The position numbers were made by a program, and so were the translations under genes. A DNA stretch of 53,856 bases from Bacillota bacterium (GTDB lineage: Bacteria; Bacillota; Clostridia; Peptostreptococcales; Anaerovoracaceae), in NCBI GenBank assembly GCA_022790955.1, contig JAAVYD010000018.1, positions 1 through 53,856 on the forward strand, written 5' to 3'. The notes below the pieces were generated by a model. It was given only the letters and a program-made list of their open reading frames with translations, was not told where the DNA came from and made no database searches. This document shows, one piece after another, positions 17,105 to 24,370 of this stretch. Position 1 is the first letter of the stretch. Each line of letters begins with the position of its first letter.

Positions 17105-18493
17105 TTATAATCCCAATAATTGTTGTTTCTTTTTGTCGAAATCCTCTTGGGAAATAAGCCCTGAATCGAGCATTTCCTTATATTTTTTTAATTCCTCGGC
17201 AATAGAATCGGCGTCTGTACGCTGCGGATTTGTCTGCCGACCGGCGTTAGGCTGGTTATTCGTTTGGGTGTTGTAATCCTGTTGATCTGAATTATACACG
17301 CTGCCTGCTTGAGAGTTGTAATCCTGCTGATTGGAATTATACGTATTGTTAGCCTGATCATTATAATTCTGCTGATATGTATTGCCCTGCTGAGGGTTAT
17401 ATCCATTATATCCGGCAGGAGGTACGCTGCCCGGCTGTGCGTTTAAAGCGATAGAGTTTATTTTATCCTGAAGGATGATAGGTGGTATTATTCCAATAAA
17501 TATAGCGAAAACCAGGCATAGTGTGGTAAGATCCGATGAAATTCCATTAATCCGCGCCAGTTTGTCTACTCGCTGGGCGCTTTTGTATATCCAGTAAATG
17601 GAGTAAAACGGAACAAACATGCATAAAAGCAGCTTGGCAGTAGGATCGCGGGGCGGTTCATCCTGAACTTGATTCAAATATCTTGTGGTTTTATATATCC
17701 ATACTAAATACCAGATACCAAAGGTAAATATAAGCAGAAGAACATGATGAAGGATGTTAATATAACCTGTGTTTGCAGGCACAGAGTATACAGAAGACTG
17801 ATCCGTCATATTTTGAGAAGTTCCTGATCCGATTTCGGGAAGAACGAACTGTTTCTTTTCAAATCCGTTGAAGTCGGCTATCCATCCGGCTGTAAACAGA
17901 AACGCTGCGGTAAGCAGGATATGCGAAACGAAGTTGGTGAAATTGCAGATCGCATGTCCGTATGTCCAAGTTGAGGCGGTTAATACTTCGATTACAAAGG
18001 TAATCAAAAAAAGCAGTATAAATGAGGCCATTACTAAAATAGCAGGTACAAACCAGATCATGCCTGCTGTTTTTTTGAATTTAGGCGCGTAATCTGTAAG
18101 CATACAGAATGCAATAGCAATCATGCTGAGATAAGCGATAACTTCTATCAGCATCGGAAAAATACAAAAAAGATTAAAATGATATCTGTGAGTAAATCCA
18201 AATGTATAACTGTAGCTTGATCTCGATATCGAATAAGCGTTCACGCCAAAATTGTAAAAGAAGTTATACAGCATTAATAATGATAGTATACCAAGTCCTG
18301 TAAAAATCAGGATATTTACAATATTGTCACGCTTATTCATAAAAAGCGCTACCGACAAAACGATAAAAGCAGCTAAACGTAAAAATCCAAATATATTAAA
18401 GGTCATTCCGAAAGATAAAAGCTGAATAAAAGCTAAAAATACAAATAGAATAGCTGCAATCATGTTAAATTTTAGATTATTTGTCTTTTCCAT
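17105..18493 (-). CDS. DUF4234 membrane protein with C-terminal SHOCT domain
   Basis: The N-terminal half has about five to six hydrophobic segments. A central DUF4234-like part follows, with more membrane spans and the motifs FTFGIWYLVWIYKTTRYLN and FVPFYSIYWIYKSAQR. A Gln/Asn/Tyr-rich tail (about 375-430) holds two near-identical 15-residue units. The last 35 residues are a SHOCT domain (LKKYKEMLDSGLISQEDFDK), often found at the ends of bacterial membrane proteins and thought to aid oligomerisation. The start is placed at the ATG at 18493 because GAAAGGA lies six bases before it. An upstream alternative start at 18523 lacks such a site. No function is known, and no operon partner is seen. 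Confidence 0.75.
   Translation of the reverse strand: MEKTNNLKFNMIAAILFVFLAFIQLLSFGMTFNIFGFLRLAAFIVLSVALFMNKRDNIVNILIFTGLGILSLLMLYNFFYNFGVNAYSISRSSYSYTFGFTHRYHFNLFCIFPMLIEVIAYLSMIAIAFCMLTDYAPKFKKTAGMIWFVPAILVMASFILLFLITFVIEVLTASTWTYGHAICNFTNFVSHILLTAAFLFTAGWIADFNGFEKKQFVLPEIGSGTSQNMTDQSSVYSVPANTGYINILHHVLLLIFTFGIWYLVWIYKTTRYLNQVQDEPPRDPTAKLLLCMFVPFYSIYWIYKSAQRVDKLARINGISSDLTTLCLVFAIFIGIIPPIILQDKINSIALNAQPGSVPPAGYNGYNPQQGNTYQQNYNDQANNTYNSNQQDYNSQAGSVYNSDQQDYNTQTNNQPNAGRQTNPQRTDADSIAEELKKYKEMLDSGLISQEDFDKKKQQLLGL
17255..17344 (-). repeat. Two 45-base tandem repeats coding for a Q/N/Y-rich tail
   Basis: Two consecutive 45-base units encode TYNSNQQDYNSQAGS and VYNSDQQDYNTQTNN. A more degenerate unit follows up to about 17390. 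Such repeats can vary in number between strains. Confidence 0.7.
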
Positions 18494-18523
18494 GATTAAT
18501 CCTTTCTTAAATAAAAATAGCAA

Positions 18524-18832
18524 AATAGATTAAATAATAGCAACATGTACATTTTATCATATATGTTTGATGAAAAATACTGTTAAGTATAAATAAAATT
18601 AGCATTAATAAAATACATCATATCAGGAATTATAATTAGTATGCAGGTTATTTTACAACAAATAAAAATTAATAAGAGTATTAAAGGATTTATTTTAAAT
18701 TAAAGTTTACACTTTATAAATGATATCAATAATATTTATTGCAAAAAATTTCGTTAAAGTAAAAGTTATTTAGTGTAGATATTTATTAAAAATTTAAGAA
18801 ATAGAGGATTAAGCAGGTTATTTTTAAGACAA
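18524..18832. other. AT-rich intergenic stretch
   Basis: About 310 bases of very AT-rich sequence between the DUF4234 gene start and the aminotransferase terminator. No gene or structured RNA is seen. It should hold the promoter of the DUF4234 gene. Confidence 0.5.
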
Positions 18833-18868
18833 AAAACCGATCGGCGGCTTTTATTGCAGATCGGTTTT
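18833..18868 (-). terminator. Rho-independent terminator of the aminotransferase gene
   Basis: On the minus strand AAAACCGATC pairs with GATCGGTTTT across a 16-base loop and runs into a T tract. It lies 35 bases after the aminotransferase stop. Confidence 0.8.
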
Positions 18869-18903
18869 AGAAGTTTATTAATATAATTTCATGAAAGATA
18901 TGG

Positions 18904-20148
18904 TTATCCGTTTACGCGTCTGATAGCTGCGGCTATTTTTGCCGGAATTGCGCGGCACACAGCTTCGCTTATGGAGGAAATAGCGATTCTAAGACCTCCG
19001 CCGATAGCTATTGTGAAGATATTGTCTTTAAATAATTCTTCGCTTACAGCGTCGTCATTATCGCAAGGCACTGTTATAAAGAAACCGGCGTTGAAAGGAC
19101 ATGTTTTCAGGTTTGCAGCAGCAGCGGCTTCCTTAAAAGCGGTACATCTGCGGAAAAGCATATCTTCGTATTTTCTGCGTTCAGCAAAAACCTGTTCCAG
19201 ACGTTCAGGATCTTTAAAAACTTTGGTAAGAGCTACCTGTCCTACTCTTACAGAATTTGACCATGAACCTCTGCTGGCGAAGGAAGCAAATTTTTTAAAT
19301 TCATCTGCTATTTCCTTATTTGGAGTTACACAAAGCATCGCTCCCGTACGGAGACCGTAGAAAGTAAATCCCTTTGACGAGCTGAATCCTACAACGGTAA
19401 GTATATTTTCAGGCAGATTGCCGAATTTAGGCAGGAATTGTCTTGCTTTGTCTGAGTCGCCTGCAAAATCTATATATGCTATATCTAAGAAGAAAGTGAT
19501 CTTCTTGCCGGGCGTGGCGCATTTTTTTAATACGTCTATTATGGCGTCCCATGTTTCATCTGAAGGGGAATAGCCTGTCGGATTGTGCGCCGGAGCGTTA
19601 AAAATGATAACGAGGCTGTCCTGTTTAGAAAGAAGTTCGTTTATTTTATTTTCAAAATCAGGCAAATTGAAGTTATCGTTTTTATCGAACATTTCATAAG
19701 TGGCAACGTCGCGTCCGATTTCTGTGGCGATAACTTTGTACGGACTCCAGAACCAGTTTGAAGTCAGGATTTTATCGCCAGGCTTTGAGTAACATGAAAT
19801 AGTATTTCGTATGGAGCCGGTTCCGCCTGGTGTTGCGCATGCTTCGATATAACCGTCGGGTATATATCTACCGAAGGCTGCAGTTTTGATTATATCGAGG
19901 AAACCCGGAGTACCAGTAATAGGAGCGTATTCAGCAAATTCCTGTGGAGTTGTATTGTGAAGAATATCTACCATTGACGATAGTACGATCAGTTCTCCAT
20001 TGTCGTCGAGCAGAGCGCCTATGGTAGCGTTTACTACGTTTTCTTTGCCGTGTTCTTTTATTGCTTTTTTAGCGAGCTGACTTACACTGAAGATTTTATC
20101 TTTTCCGGTTATGATTCGTCCGTTTCCTTCTGCAAAAATATAGTCCAT
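18904..20148 (-). CDS. PLP-dependent class I/II aminotransferase
   Basis: This is a fold-type I aminotransferase. The NAPAHNPTGYSPSD segment contacts the cofactor, and GFSSSKGFTFYGLRTGAM holds the PLP-binding lysine followed by the conserved arginine. The length of 414 residues fits the aspartate/aromatic aminotransferase group. The ATG follows an AGAGGT site, and the gene has its own terminator, so it is probably monocistronic. The substrate is not predictable. Aspartate, an aromatic amino acid, or a related 2-oxo acid pair is most likely. A second, only distantly similar aminotransferase is at 49137-50330. Confidence 0.88.
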   Translation of the reverse strand: MDYIFAEGNGRIITGKDKIFSVSQLAKKAIKEHGKENVVNATIGALLDDNGELIVLSSMVDILHNTTPQEFAEYAPITGTPGFLDIIKTAAFGRYIPDGYIEACATPGGTGSIRNTISCYSKPGDKILTSNWFWSPYKVIATEIGRDVATYEMFDKNDNFNLPDFENKINELLSKQDSLVIIFNAPAHNPTGYSPSDETWDAIIDVLKKCATPGKKITFFLDIAYIDFAGDSDKARQFLPKFGNLPENILTVVGFSSSKGFTFYGLRTGAMLCVTPNKEIADEFKKFASFASRGSWSNSVRVGQVALTKVFKDPERLEQVFAERRKYEDMLFRRCTAFKEAAAAANLKTCPFNAGFFITVPCDNDDAVSEELFKDNIFTIAIGGGLRIAISSISEAVCRAIPAKIAAAIRRVNG

Positions 20149-20373
20149 TTTCTTACCTCTGTTTCGTTGTGTTTAACGCTGTATGATAAGCGGAGCTTTA
20201 AATGTCCGAATGTCTGCGCTTAAAAATACAGATAATAAGAAATTATATGCTCCATGCCGTATCAAATCAATATAAATATTAACTATAAAATGTATTTCTT
20301 AAAAAACTTTTAAGAAATATAGAAAATATTAAAAATAGACATTTAATAAATGTATGAAAATCCAATCTAAATC

Positions 20374-20510
20374 GGAGCAAAGCGTGATAAGCTTGCTTAA
20401 TCACGCTGCGACGATTGCAACCACCTGAGAGCTTTGCTCCTCCGAGTTTCAGTGGGAGATTATAACTCTCACTGAAACTCGGATATGGAACCCGCCGCTT
20501 AAGAGGCGGG
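20374..20510 (+). mobile_element. Solo IS200/IS605-like end or omega-RNA-like structured repeat
   Basis: Three nested or serial hairpins fill this gene-free stretch. GGAGCAAAGC (20374-20383) pairs with GCTTTGCTCC (20431-20440) and encloses a CGTGAT/ATCACG hairpin. An 18-bp stem, 20441-20458 with 20466-20483, contains CGAGTTTCAGTG. CCCGCC (20491-20496) pairs with GGCGGG (20505-20510). The series 'CACTGAAACTCG ... CCCGCCGCTT ... GGCGGGGGACAT' resembles the right ends of IS200/IS605-type elements, where the tnpB guide RNA scaffold lies. No tnpA or tnpB is present, so this looks like a non-autonomous (PATE-like) copy. It could also be an unrelated structured RNA. Confidence 0.5.
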
Positions 20511-20553
20511 GGACATCTCAGGCAAGGTTATAAAAGCATTATTCCTGATAAAA

Positions 20554-20585
20554 ATGTATTTATTCGAAATGATAAGGCAAGAATA
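20554..20585 (+). promoter_or_regulatory. Sigma-F-like promoter of spoIIQ
   Basis: ATGTATT (20554-20560), a 15-base spacer and GGCAAGAATA (20576-20585) match the forespore sigma-F consensus (wwGyATA, 15 bases, GGnnAnAhTR) with one mismatch in the -35. Transcription would start just before the GGAGG ribosome site at 20591, so an ATG further upstream cannot be the start. Confidence 0.6.
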
Positions 20586-20604
20586 TAAACGGAGGTGGAA
20601 TCAA

Positions 20605-21285
20605 ATGAAAAGCTACAATGAAAAAAATGGTGGAATATTGTCATTCCTTAAAAACAACAGAATTATAGTCAGCCTTCTAATCCTTTGCTTAATCGGCGGG
20701 CTTGCGATATACAGTTTTCAAAGCGCGCTGGACAGAAACAGTAAAAGCGGGGCAGGCGTTTCGCAAAGCGAGGAAATCGGCGGATCTGACGTAAGCGTTT
20801 CTCAGAATATACCGGTAACGGATAGTCGTGATAATGCCGCTGATCAGGAAAAGGATAATAGCGATGATTCTAATAATAAGTCAGTAACGGTAATGCCTGC
20901 GGAAGGTGATATTATAAAGGATTATTCAGGAGATACGCTTGTTTATTCGGAAACGTTAAATCAGTATCTTGCACATAAAGCGGTAGATATAAGCGCGCCA
21001 GCAGGAAGCGCTGCTGCTGCTGTGGAGTCTGGAACGGTTATTTTATCCGGAAAAGACGACAGATATGGTATGACGGTTGTAATATCTCATGGAGATGGCA
21101 TGGAAACGAGTTATTCGTGTCTTGGCGAGTGTACAGTCAGCGTTGGAGATGTGGTAACCAAAGGCGATAAAGTAGGCACGGTAGGCGAGGATGCATTATT
21201 TGAATCAGCCGATGGCCCGCATCTTCATTTTGAAGTACGTAAAGACGGCGCGGCGATTAATCCGCATGAGATCTGGAACTGGTAG
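20605..21285 (+). CDS. spoIIQ: SpoIIQ-like forespore LytM/M23 protein
   Basis: A short cytoplasmic stretch and one membrane segment (about residues 18-38) precede an acidic, Ser/Asn-rich linker and a C-terminal LytM/M23 domain. The zinc-site residues H124, D128 (HKAVD) and H206/H208 (HLHFE) are all present, as in clostridial SpoIIQ. The DYSGDTLVYSETL and AHKAVDISAP segments are typical of that protein. SpoIIQ bridges the forespore membrane to SpoIIIAH in the mother cell during engulfment. Support comes from the sigma-F-like promoter, the neighbouring spoIIID, and the size of 226 residues. The start at 20605 follows GGAGGTGG. A general M23 peptidase is the alternative. Confidence 0.72.
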   Translation: MKSYNEKNGGILSFLKNNRIIVSLLILCLIGGLAIYSFQSALDRNSKSGAGVSQSEEIGGSDVSVSQNIPVTDSRDNAADQEKDNSDDSNNKSVTVMPAEGDIIKDYSGDTLVYSETLNQYLAHKAVDISAPAGSAAAAVESGTVILSGKDDRYGMTVVISHGDGMETSYSCLGECTVSVGDVVTKGDKVGTVGEDALFESADGPHLHFEVRKDGAAINPHEIWNW

Positions 21286-21469
21286 AAAAATTACGGCGCA
21301 GTGATTTTTGGCAAATAAACAGGATACGCGGAAATTTGCCATAAGCAGATTTGATAAATTATAAGATTGTTTAAAAGATATGAAATTGTTTCTTTTTCTA
21401 ATTCTTATTTAAAATGATATACTTTTGTGATAACATCGAAGTTATAAATTTTTTATAGGAGGCAGAAAT

Positions 21470-22036
21470 ATGAGAAATGGTTCAAATGTTCAAAACTTGG
21501 TGTTTCAGGGGCTTATGGCAGCGTTGATATTTGTCGCTACATGCTTGAGTTTTCCAAACGGAGTGGGCGGATATACTCATTTGGGAGATGCAATGATAAT
21601 AGTCGCTGTAATGTTTATAGGCAGCAGGCGCGGGGCTGTTGCCGCAGGAATAGGCGCGATGCTCGCAGATCTTATACTCGGTTACGGGATGTGGGCGCCT
21701 TTTTCGCTGATAGCAAAGGTCGTTATGGTTATTATCATAGGGTTGTGTCTGAATAATCATGTTTTCGGGCTGAGAGGACGGGCTCGTTGGTTTGCAGCCG
21801 TGCTTATAGGCTGTATTGCGGAAACGGCGATATATGCCGGCGCAGGTTACATTCTGGAAGGCGGTATTGGCGCGGCGCTGGCCGAGGCGGGCGGAATGAT
21901 TGTCCAGTGCGGGCTCGGTATGATCGTAGGTTTTGCTTTATCGGAGGCTCTGCAAAAAAGTCCGCTGAAACAGAAAATGGCATACAGGACGACGGACAGA
22001 GAAACGGAAACGGACAGCAAATATAAGACTGCATAA
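21470..22036 (+). CDS. ECF transporter S component (substrate-binding membrane protein)
   Basis: A small protein of five to six membrane spans with the pattern of energy-coupling-factor S components of the PF07155 type. It begins QNLVFQGLMAALIFVAT, has a GYTHLGDAMI loop after the first span, then GAVAAGIGAMLADLILGYG and APFSLIAKVVMVII. S components bind a vitamin or metal precursor and dock onto a shared EcfT/EcfA module, which is not encoded nearby. The substrate cannot be told from the sequence. It lies between spoIIQ and spoIIID, which are usually close neighbours, so it may have been inserted there. AGGAGG precedes the ATG. Confidence 0.82.
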   Translation: MRNGSNVQNLVFQGLMAALIFVATCLSFPNGVGGYTHLGDAMIIVAVMFIGSRRGAVAAGIGAMLADLILGYGMWAPFSLIAKVVMVIIIGLCLNNHVFGLRGRARWFAAVLIGCIAETAIYAGAGYILEGGIGAALAEAGGMIVQCGLGMIVGFALSEALQKSPLKQKMAYRTTDRETETDSKYKTA

Positions 22037-22301
22037 ACAGATGTGATTTTGTTTAAACGGTTTTGTAATCTGTGCAATCGAGCGGATTGTTTGCGAGTAT
22101 AAAAATTTTATGATATATGCGGCGGGCACTTTGCGGTCGTCAAAGCTGTATGTTGTATTCTATAAAATATTAATGCAAATATGATAAGATTCATATTAAA
22201 TCTTAACTCGCTATTATAAATATTTATGGTATACAATATATGTTTTGACGCTGTACTTATGATATTATCAGAAATCAATACAAAATTCCCGCTGCACATT
22301 T

Positions 22302-22580
22302 TTATTTTATCTGGTCCGGCATATTTTCCGTTTGCCGGCTCAGATATTTTTTTTGCGTGGCAAGACCTCCCCGTATATGTCGTTCTGCTTTATTATTTTC
22401 CAGTACGGTTTTTACTTCATGAGCAAGGGAAGGATTTATTTCGTTCAGCCGTTCTGTAAGGTCTTTATGAACGGTAGATTTACTTACTTTAAAATGTTTT
22501 GCCGCTCCTCGCACGGTAGTGCCCGTTTCTATAACGTAAGCAGCGAGGGACAGAACCCTTTCTTCTATGTAATCCTTCAT
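22302..22580 (-). CDS. spoIIID: Sporulation transcription factor SpoIIID
   Basis: The 92-residue protein matches SpoIIID along its length. It begins MKDYIEERVLSLAAYVIET, has the helix-turn-helix GAAKHFKVSKSTVHKDLTER, and ends with the basic segment HIRGGLATQKKY that contacts flanking DNA. SpoIIID is a mother-cell regulator that turns sigma-E genes on or off and helps switch to sigma-K. The gene is transcribed opposite to spoIIQ and to the next gene. The only ribosome-site-like sequence, AAAGGGG, is about 14 bases from the ATG, a long spacing. Its presence is the best evidence that the organism forms endospores. Confidence 0.93.
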   Translation of the reverse strand: MKDYIEERVLSLAAYVIETGTTVRGAAKHFKVSKSTVHKDLTERLNEINPSLAHEVKTVLENNKAERHIRGGLATQKKYLSRQTENMPDQIK

Positions 22581-22655
22581 GATATTTATGTCAACCCCTT
22601 TCGAGATATAAAAGTCTATTCACTAAAAATATGAAGGAGATTGGAAAAATATTCG

Positions 22656-22684
22656 TTTACTTATTTGAAATTACAGGATATATT
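22656..22684 (+). promoter_or_regulatory. Sigma-A promoter of the unknown gene/TetR pair
   Basis: TTTACT (22656-22661), a 17-base spacer and TATATT (22679-22684). The leader then holds a small hairpin, GCGGAC (22702-22707) with GTCCGC (22716-22721), immediately before the GGAGGG ribosome site. The hairpin may be an operator or affect translation. Confidence 0.5.
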
Positions 22685-22734
22685 AGTTTGTATAAGAATA
22701 GGCGGACGCAAAAGAGTCCGCGGAGGGAGTTTAT

Positions 22735-23349
22735 ATGGCAGTTAGTAAGAAAAATAAGAGAAAAAACAGTAATTATAAAAAGACTTATAAATTTGTAGGC
22801 TGCGATCAGCTCTGCAGAAAAGTTTTGTGTGATTTCAGGAATATGGAGCCGCCTAAGGAGGAATTAGGCGAAAAGGCTGATGTAGACGATAATCTGTATG
22901 AAACAGCGGTGGAGCTTTGCAGAGTTGCAAATGTAATAACCCAGCAGGAAAAGACCGATGTGTTCGACGGCAAAAATCATGTGCCTATGTCTGCGGAGGA
23001 AGTCAGCGAGTTTACAGGGATTCCTGTGCATCAGGTGGAAAAGAATCTGTTCGCTTTTAAAATAAGGGATGAAGAAGATTTTGTGCGAGTGAGCATGATA
23101 CGTCTGGTTTTGTGCGATCTGGTAAGCGATATAATACAAAAGGCGATAGACGCAGATACAGAAATCACAGAAGAAGAAAAAACGCGAGCGGCAGGTTACA
23201 TTAATTTCTGCACATATGTCGGCATTATTACTGAGGAACAGAGCTGGAGTATTTACGTTATGGTAAAGCAAAGAAATCCGTTAGAACTGCCGATGATATC
23301 TTCTATTACAGGAATAGATACAGAAACCCTTGCAAAGATGGTTCAGTAA
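22735..23349 (+). CDS. Hypothetical protein paired with a TetR regulator
   Basis: Not recognised. The N-terminus is strongly basic (KKNKRKNSNYKKTYK). The remaining 180 residues look helical, without membrane segments or a signal peptide. A short segment, MSAEEVSEFTGIPVHQVEKN, looks like a helix-turn-helix, and SSITGIDTETLAKMVQ at the end looks like a second helix pair. It could therefore bind nucleic acid, but this is weak. The ATG follows a strong GGAGGG site, and its stop is two bases before the ATG of a TetR regulator, so the two are co-transcribed and probably functionally linked. Confidence 0.7.
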   Translation: MAVSKKNKRKNSNYKKTYKFVGCDQLCRKVLCDFRNMEPPKEELGEKADVDDNLYETAVELCRVANVITQQEKTDVFDGKNHVPMSAEEVSEFTGIPVHQVEKNLFAFKIRDEEDFVRVSMIRLVLCDLVSDIIQKAIDADTEITEEEKTRAAGYINFCTYVGIITEEQSWSIYVMVKQRNPLELPMISSITGIDTETLAKMVQ

Positions 23350-23351
23350 TT

Positions 23352-23948
23352 ATGGGTAAGAAAAACGAGCGTAATACAAAGGGAAGGATAATATCAGCAG
23401 CGTGGAAACTATTTTACGAACAGGGTTACGATAATACTACTGTGGAGGAAATAATAGAAGAATCCGGAACGTCAAAAGGATCGTTTTATCATTATTTTAA
23501 TGGTAAGGACGCACTTTTAGAAACACTGTCCCTTATTTTTGATGAAAAATACGCTGAGCTTAACGAAACTATGGACGATAATATGAACTGCTTCGATAAG
23601 CTGATGCGTATGAATCAGGAATTATTTTTAATGGTAGAAAACGAAATAGATCTGGATCTGCTGGCAAGATTATATTCCTCCCAGCTTGTTACCCGAAGCG
23701 ATAAGCATCTGCTTGATCATAATCGGTATTATTACAGGCTGCTGCGGCAGATAGTGATGGAAGGGCAGAAGCGCGGGCAGATTACGGATGGTATGACGGT
23801 AAACGAGATAGTAAAGATATACGCCATGTGCGAAAGATCGCTTATTTACGATTGGTGTTTATGCGGCGGGGATTATTCGCTTTCTAAGTTCGGGGCGCAG
23901 ATGATGCCGATGTTTATGGCAGGAGTCAGGGCAGAACCAATCTGTTAA
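23352..23948 (+). CDS. TetR/AcrR family transcriptional regulator
   Basis: The N-terminal helix-turn-helix is clear: RIISAAWKLFYEQGYDNTTV, then EEIIEESGTSKGSFYHYFNGKDALLE. The ligand-binding helical domain follows, at a normal length of 198 residues. TetR proteins usually repress a nearby transporter or enzyme until a ligand binds. Here the closest partner is the co-transcribed unknown gene just upstream, and no efflux pump is adjacent. The ligand and targets are unknown. Confidence 0.9.
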   Translation: MGKKNERNTKGRIISAAWKLFYEQGYDNTTVEEIIEESGTSKGSFYHYFNGKDALLETLSLIFDEKYAELNETMDDNMNCFDKLMRMNQELFLMVENEIDLDLLARLYSSQLVTRSDKHLLDHNRYYYRLLRQIVMEGQKRGQITDGMTVNEIVKIYAMCERSLIYDWCLCGGDYSLSKFGAQMMPMFMAGVRAEPIC

Positions 23949-24094
23949 ATTCAATAAAATGTAGAACGATGTGGATCAGGTTGATTTTTGTATTAATATA
24001 AAAATTTGTTTTATGATATGGATTAAATTATGTATACTGTATGCAATAAGCGAAGATAATCAGTGTTTTATATGATTAATTGAAAGGGAAAATA

Positions 24095-24307
24095 ATGTGG
24101 GAAGAACTCGGAATTAGCGGAGGAACCGCGATAATAATATTAATAGCTCTTTATTTTATCGTAAAGTGGGCTGTTAAAAACGGCGTAAAAGAAGCGTACA
24201 GAGATATAAATGAAAACAGAGGTACGGATGCCGTGCTTCACGGGTTGGCAGAAAAAATATTTGAAGAGGAAAAAACGAAGAGCAAAGACACCGACATTAA
24301 TATATGA
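24095..24307 (+). CDS. Small single-pass membrane protein
   Basis: This 70-residue protein has one hydrophobic segment (GTAIIILIALYFIVKWAV, about residues 9-26) followed by a charged cytoplasmic tail (KNGVKEAYRDINENRG). The ATG at 24095 is preferred over an upstream TTG because AAAGGG lies six bases before it. The short WAVKNGVKEAY pattern recurs in small clostridial membrane proteins of unknown function. It lies 63 bases before the erythromycin-esterase-like gene and could share its transcript. Confidence 0.6.
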   Translation: MWEELGISGGTAIIILIALYFIVKWAVKNGVKEAYRDINENRGTDAVLHGLAEKIFEEEKTKSKDTDINI

Positions 24308-24370
24308 TGCTGTATTAATAAAATATTTATTTGATATATATGGAGTTAAGATAAAAGGTGAATAACTGAA

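Noticed and set aside
22200..22660. Overlapping plus-strand reading frames opposite spoIIID
   Set aside because: They are antisense to a gene with a full-length SpoIIID match.
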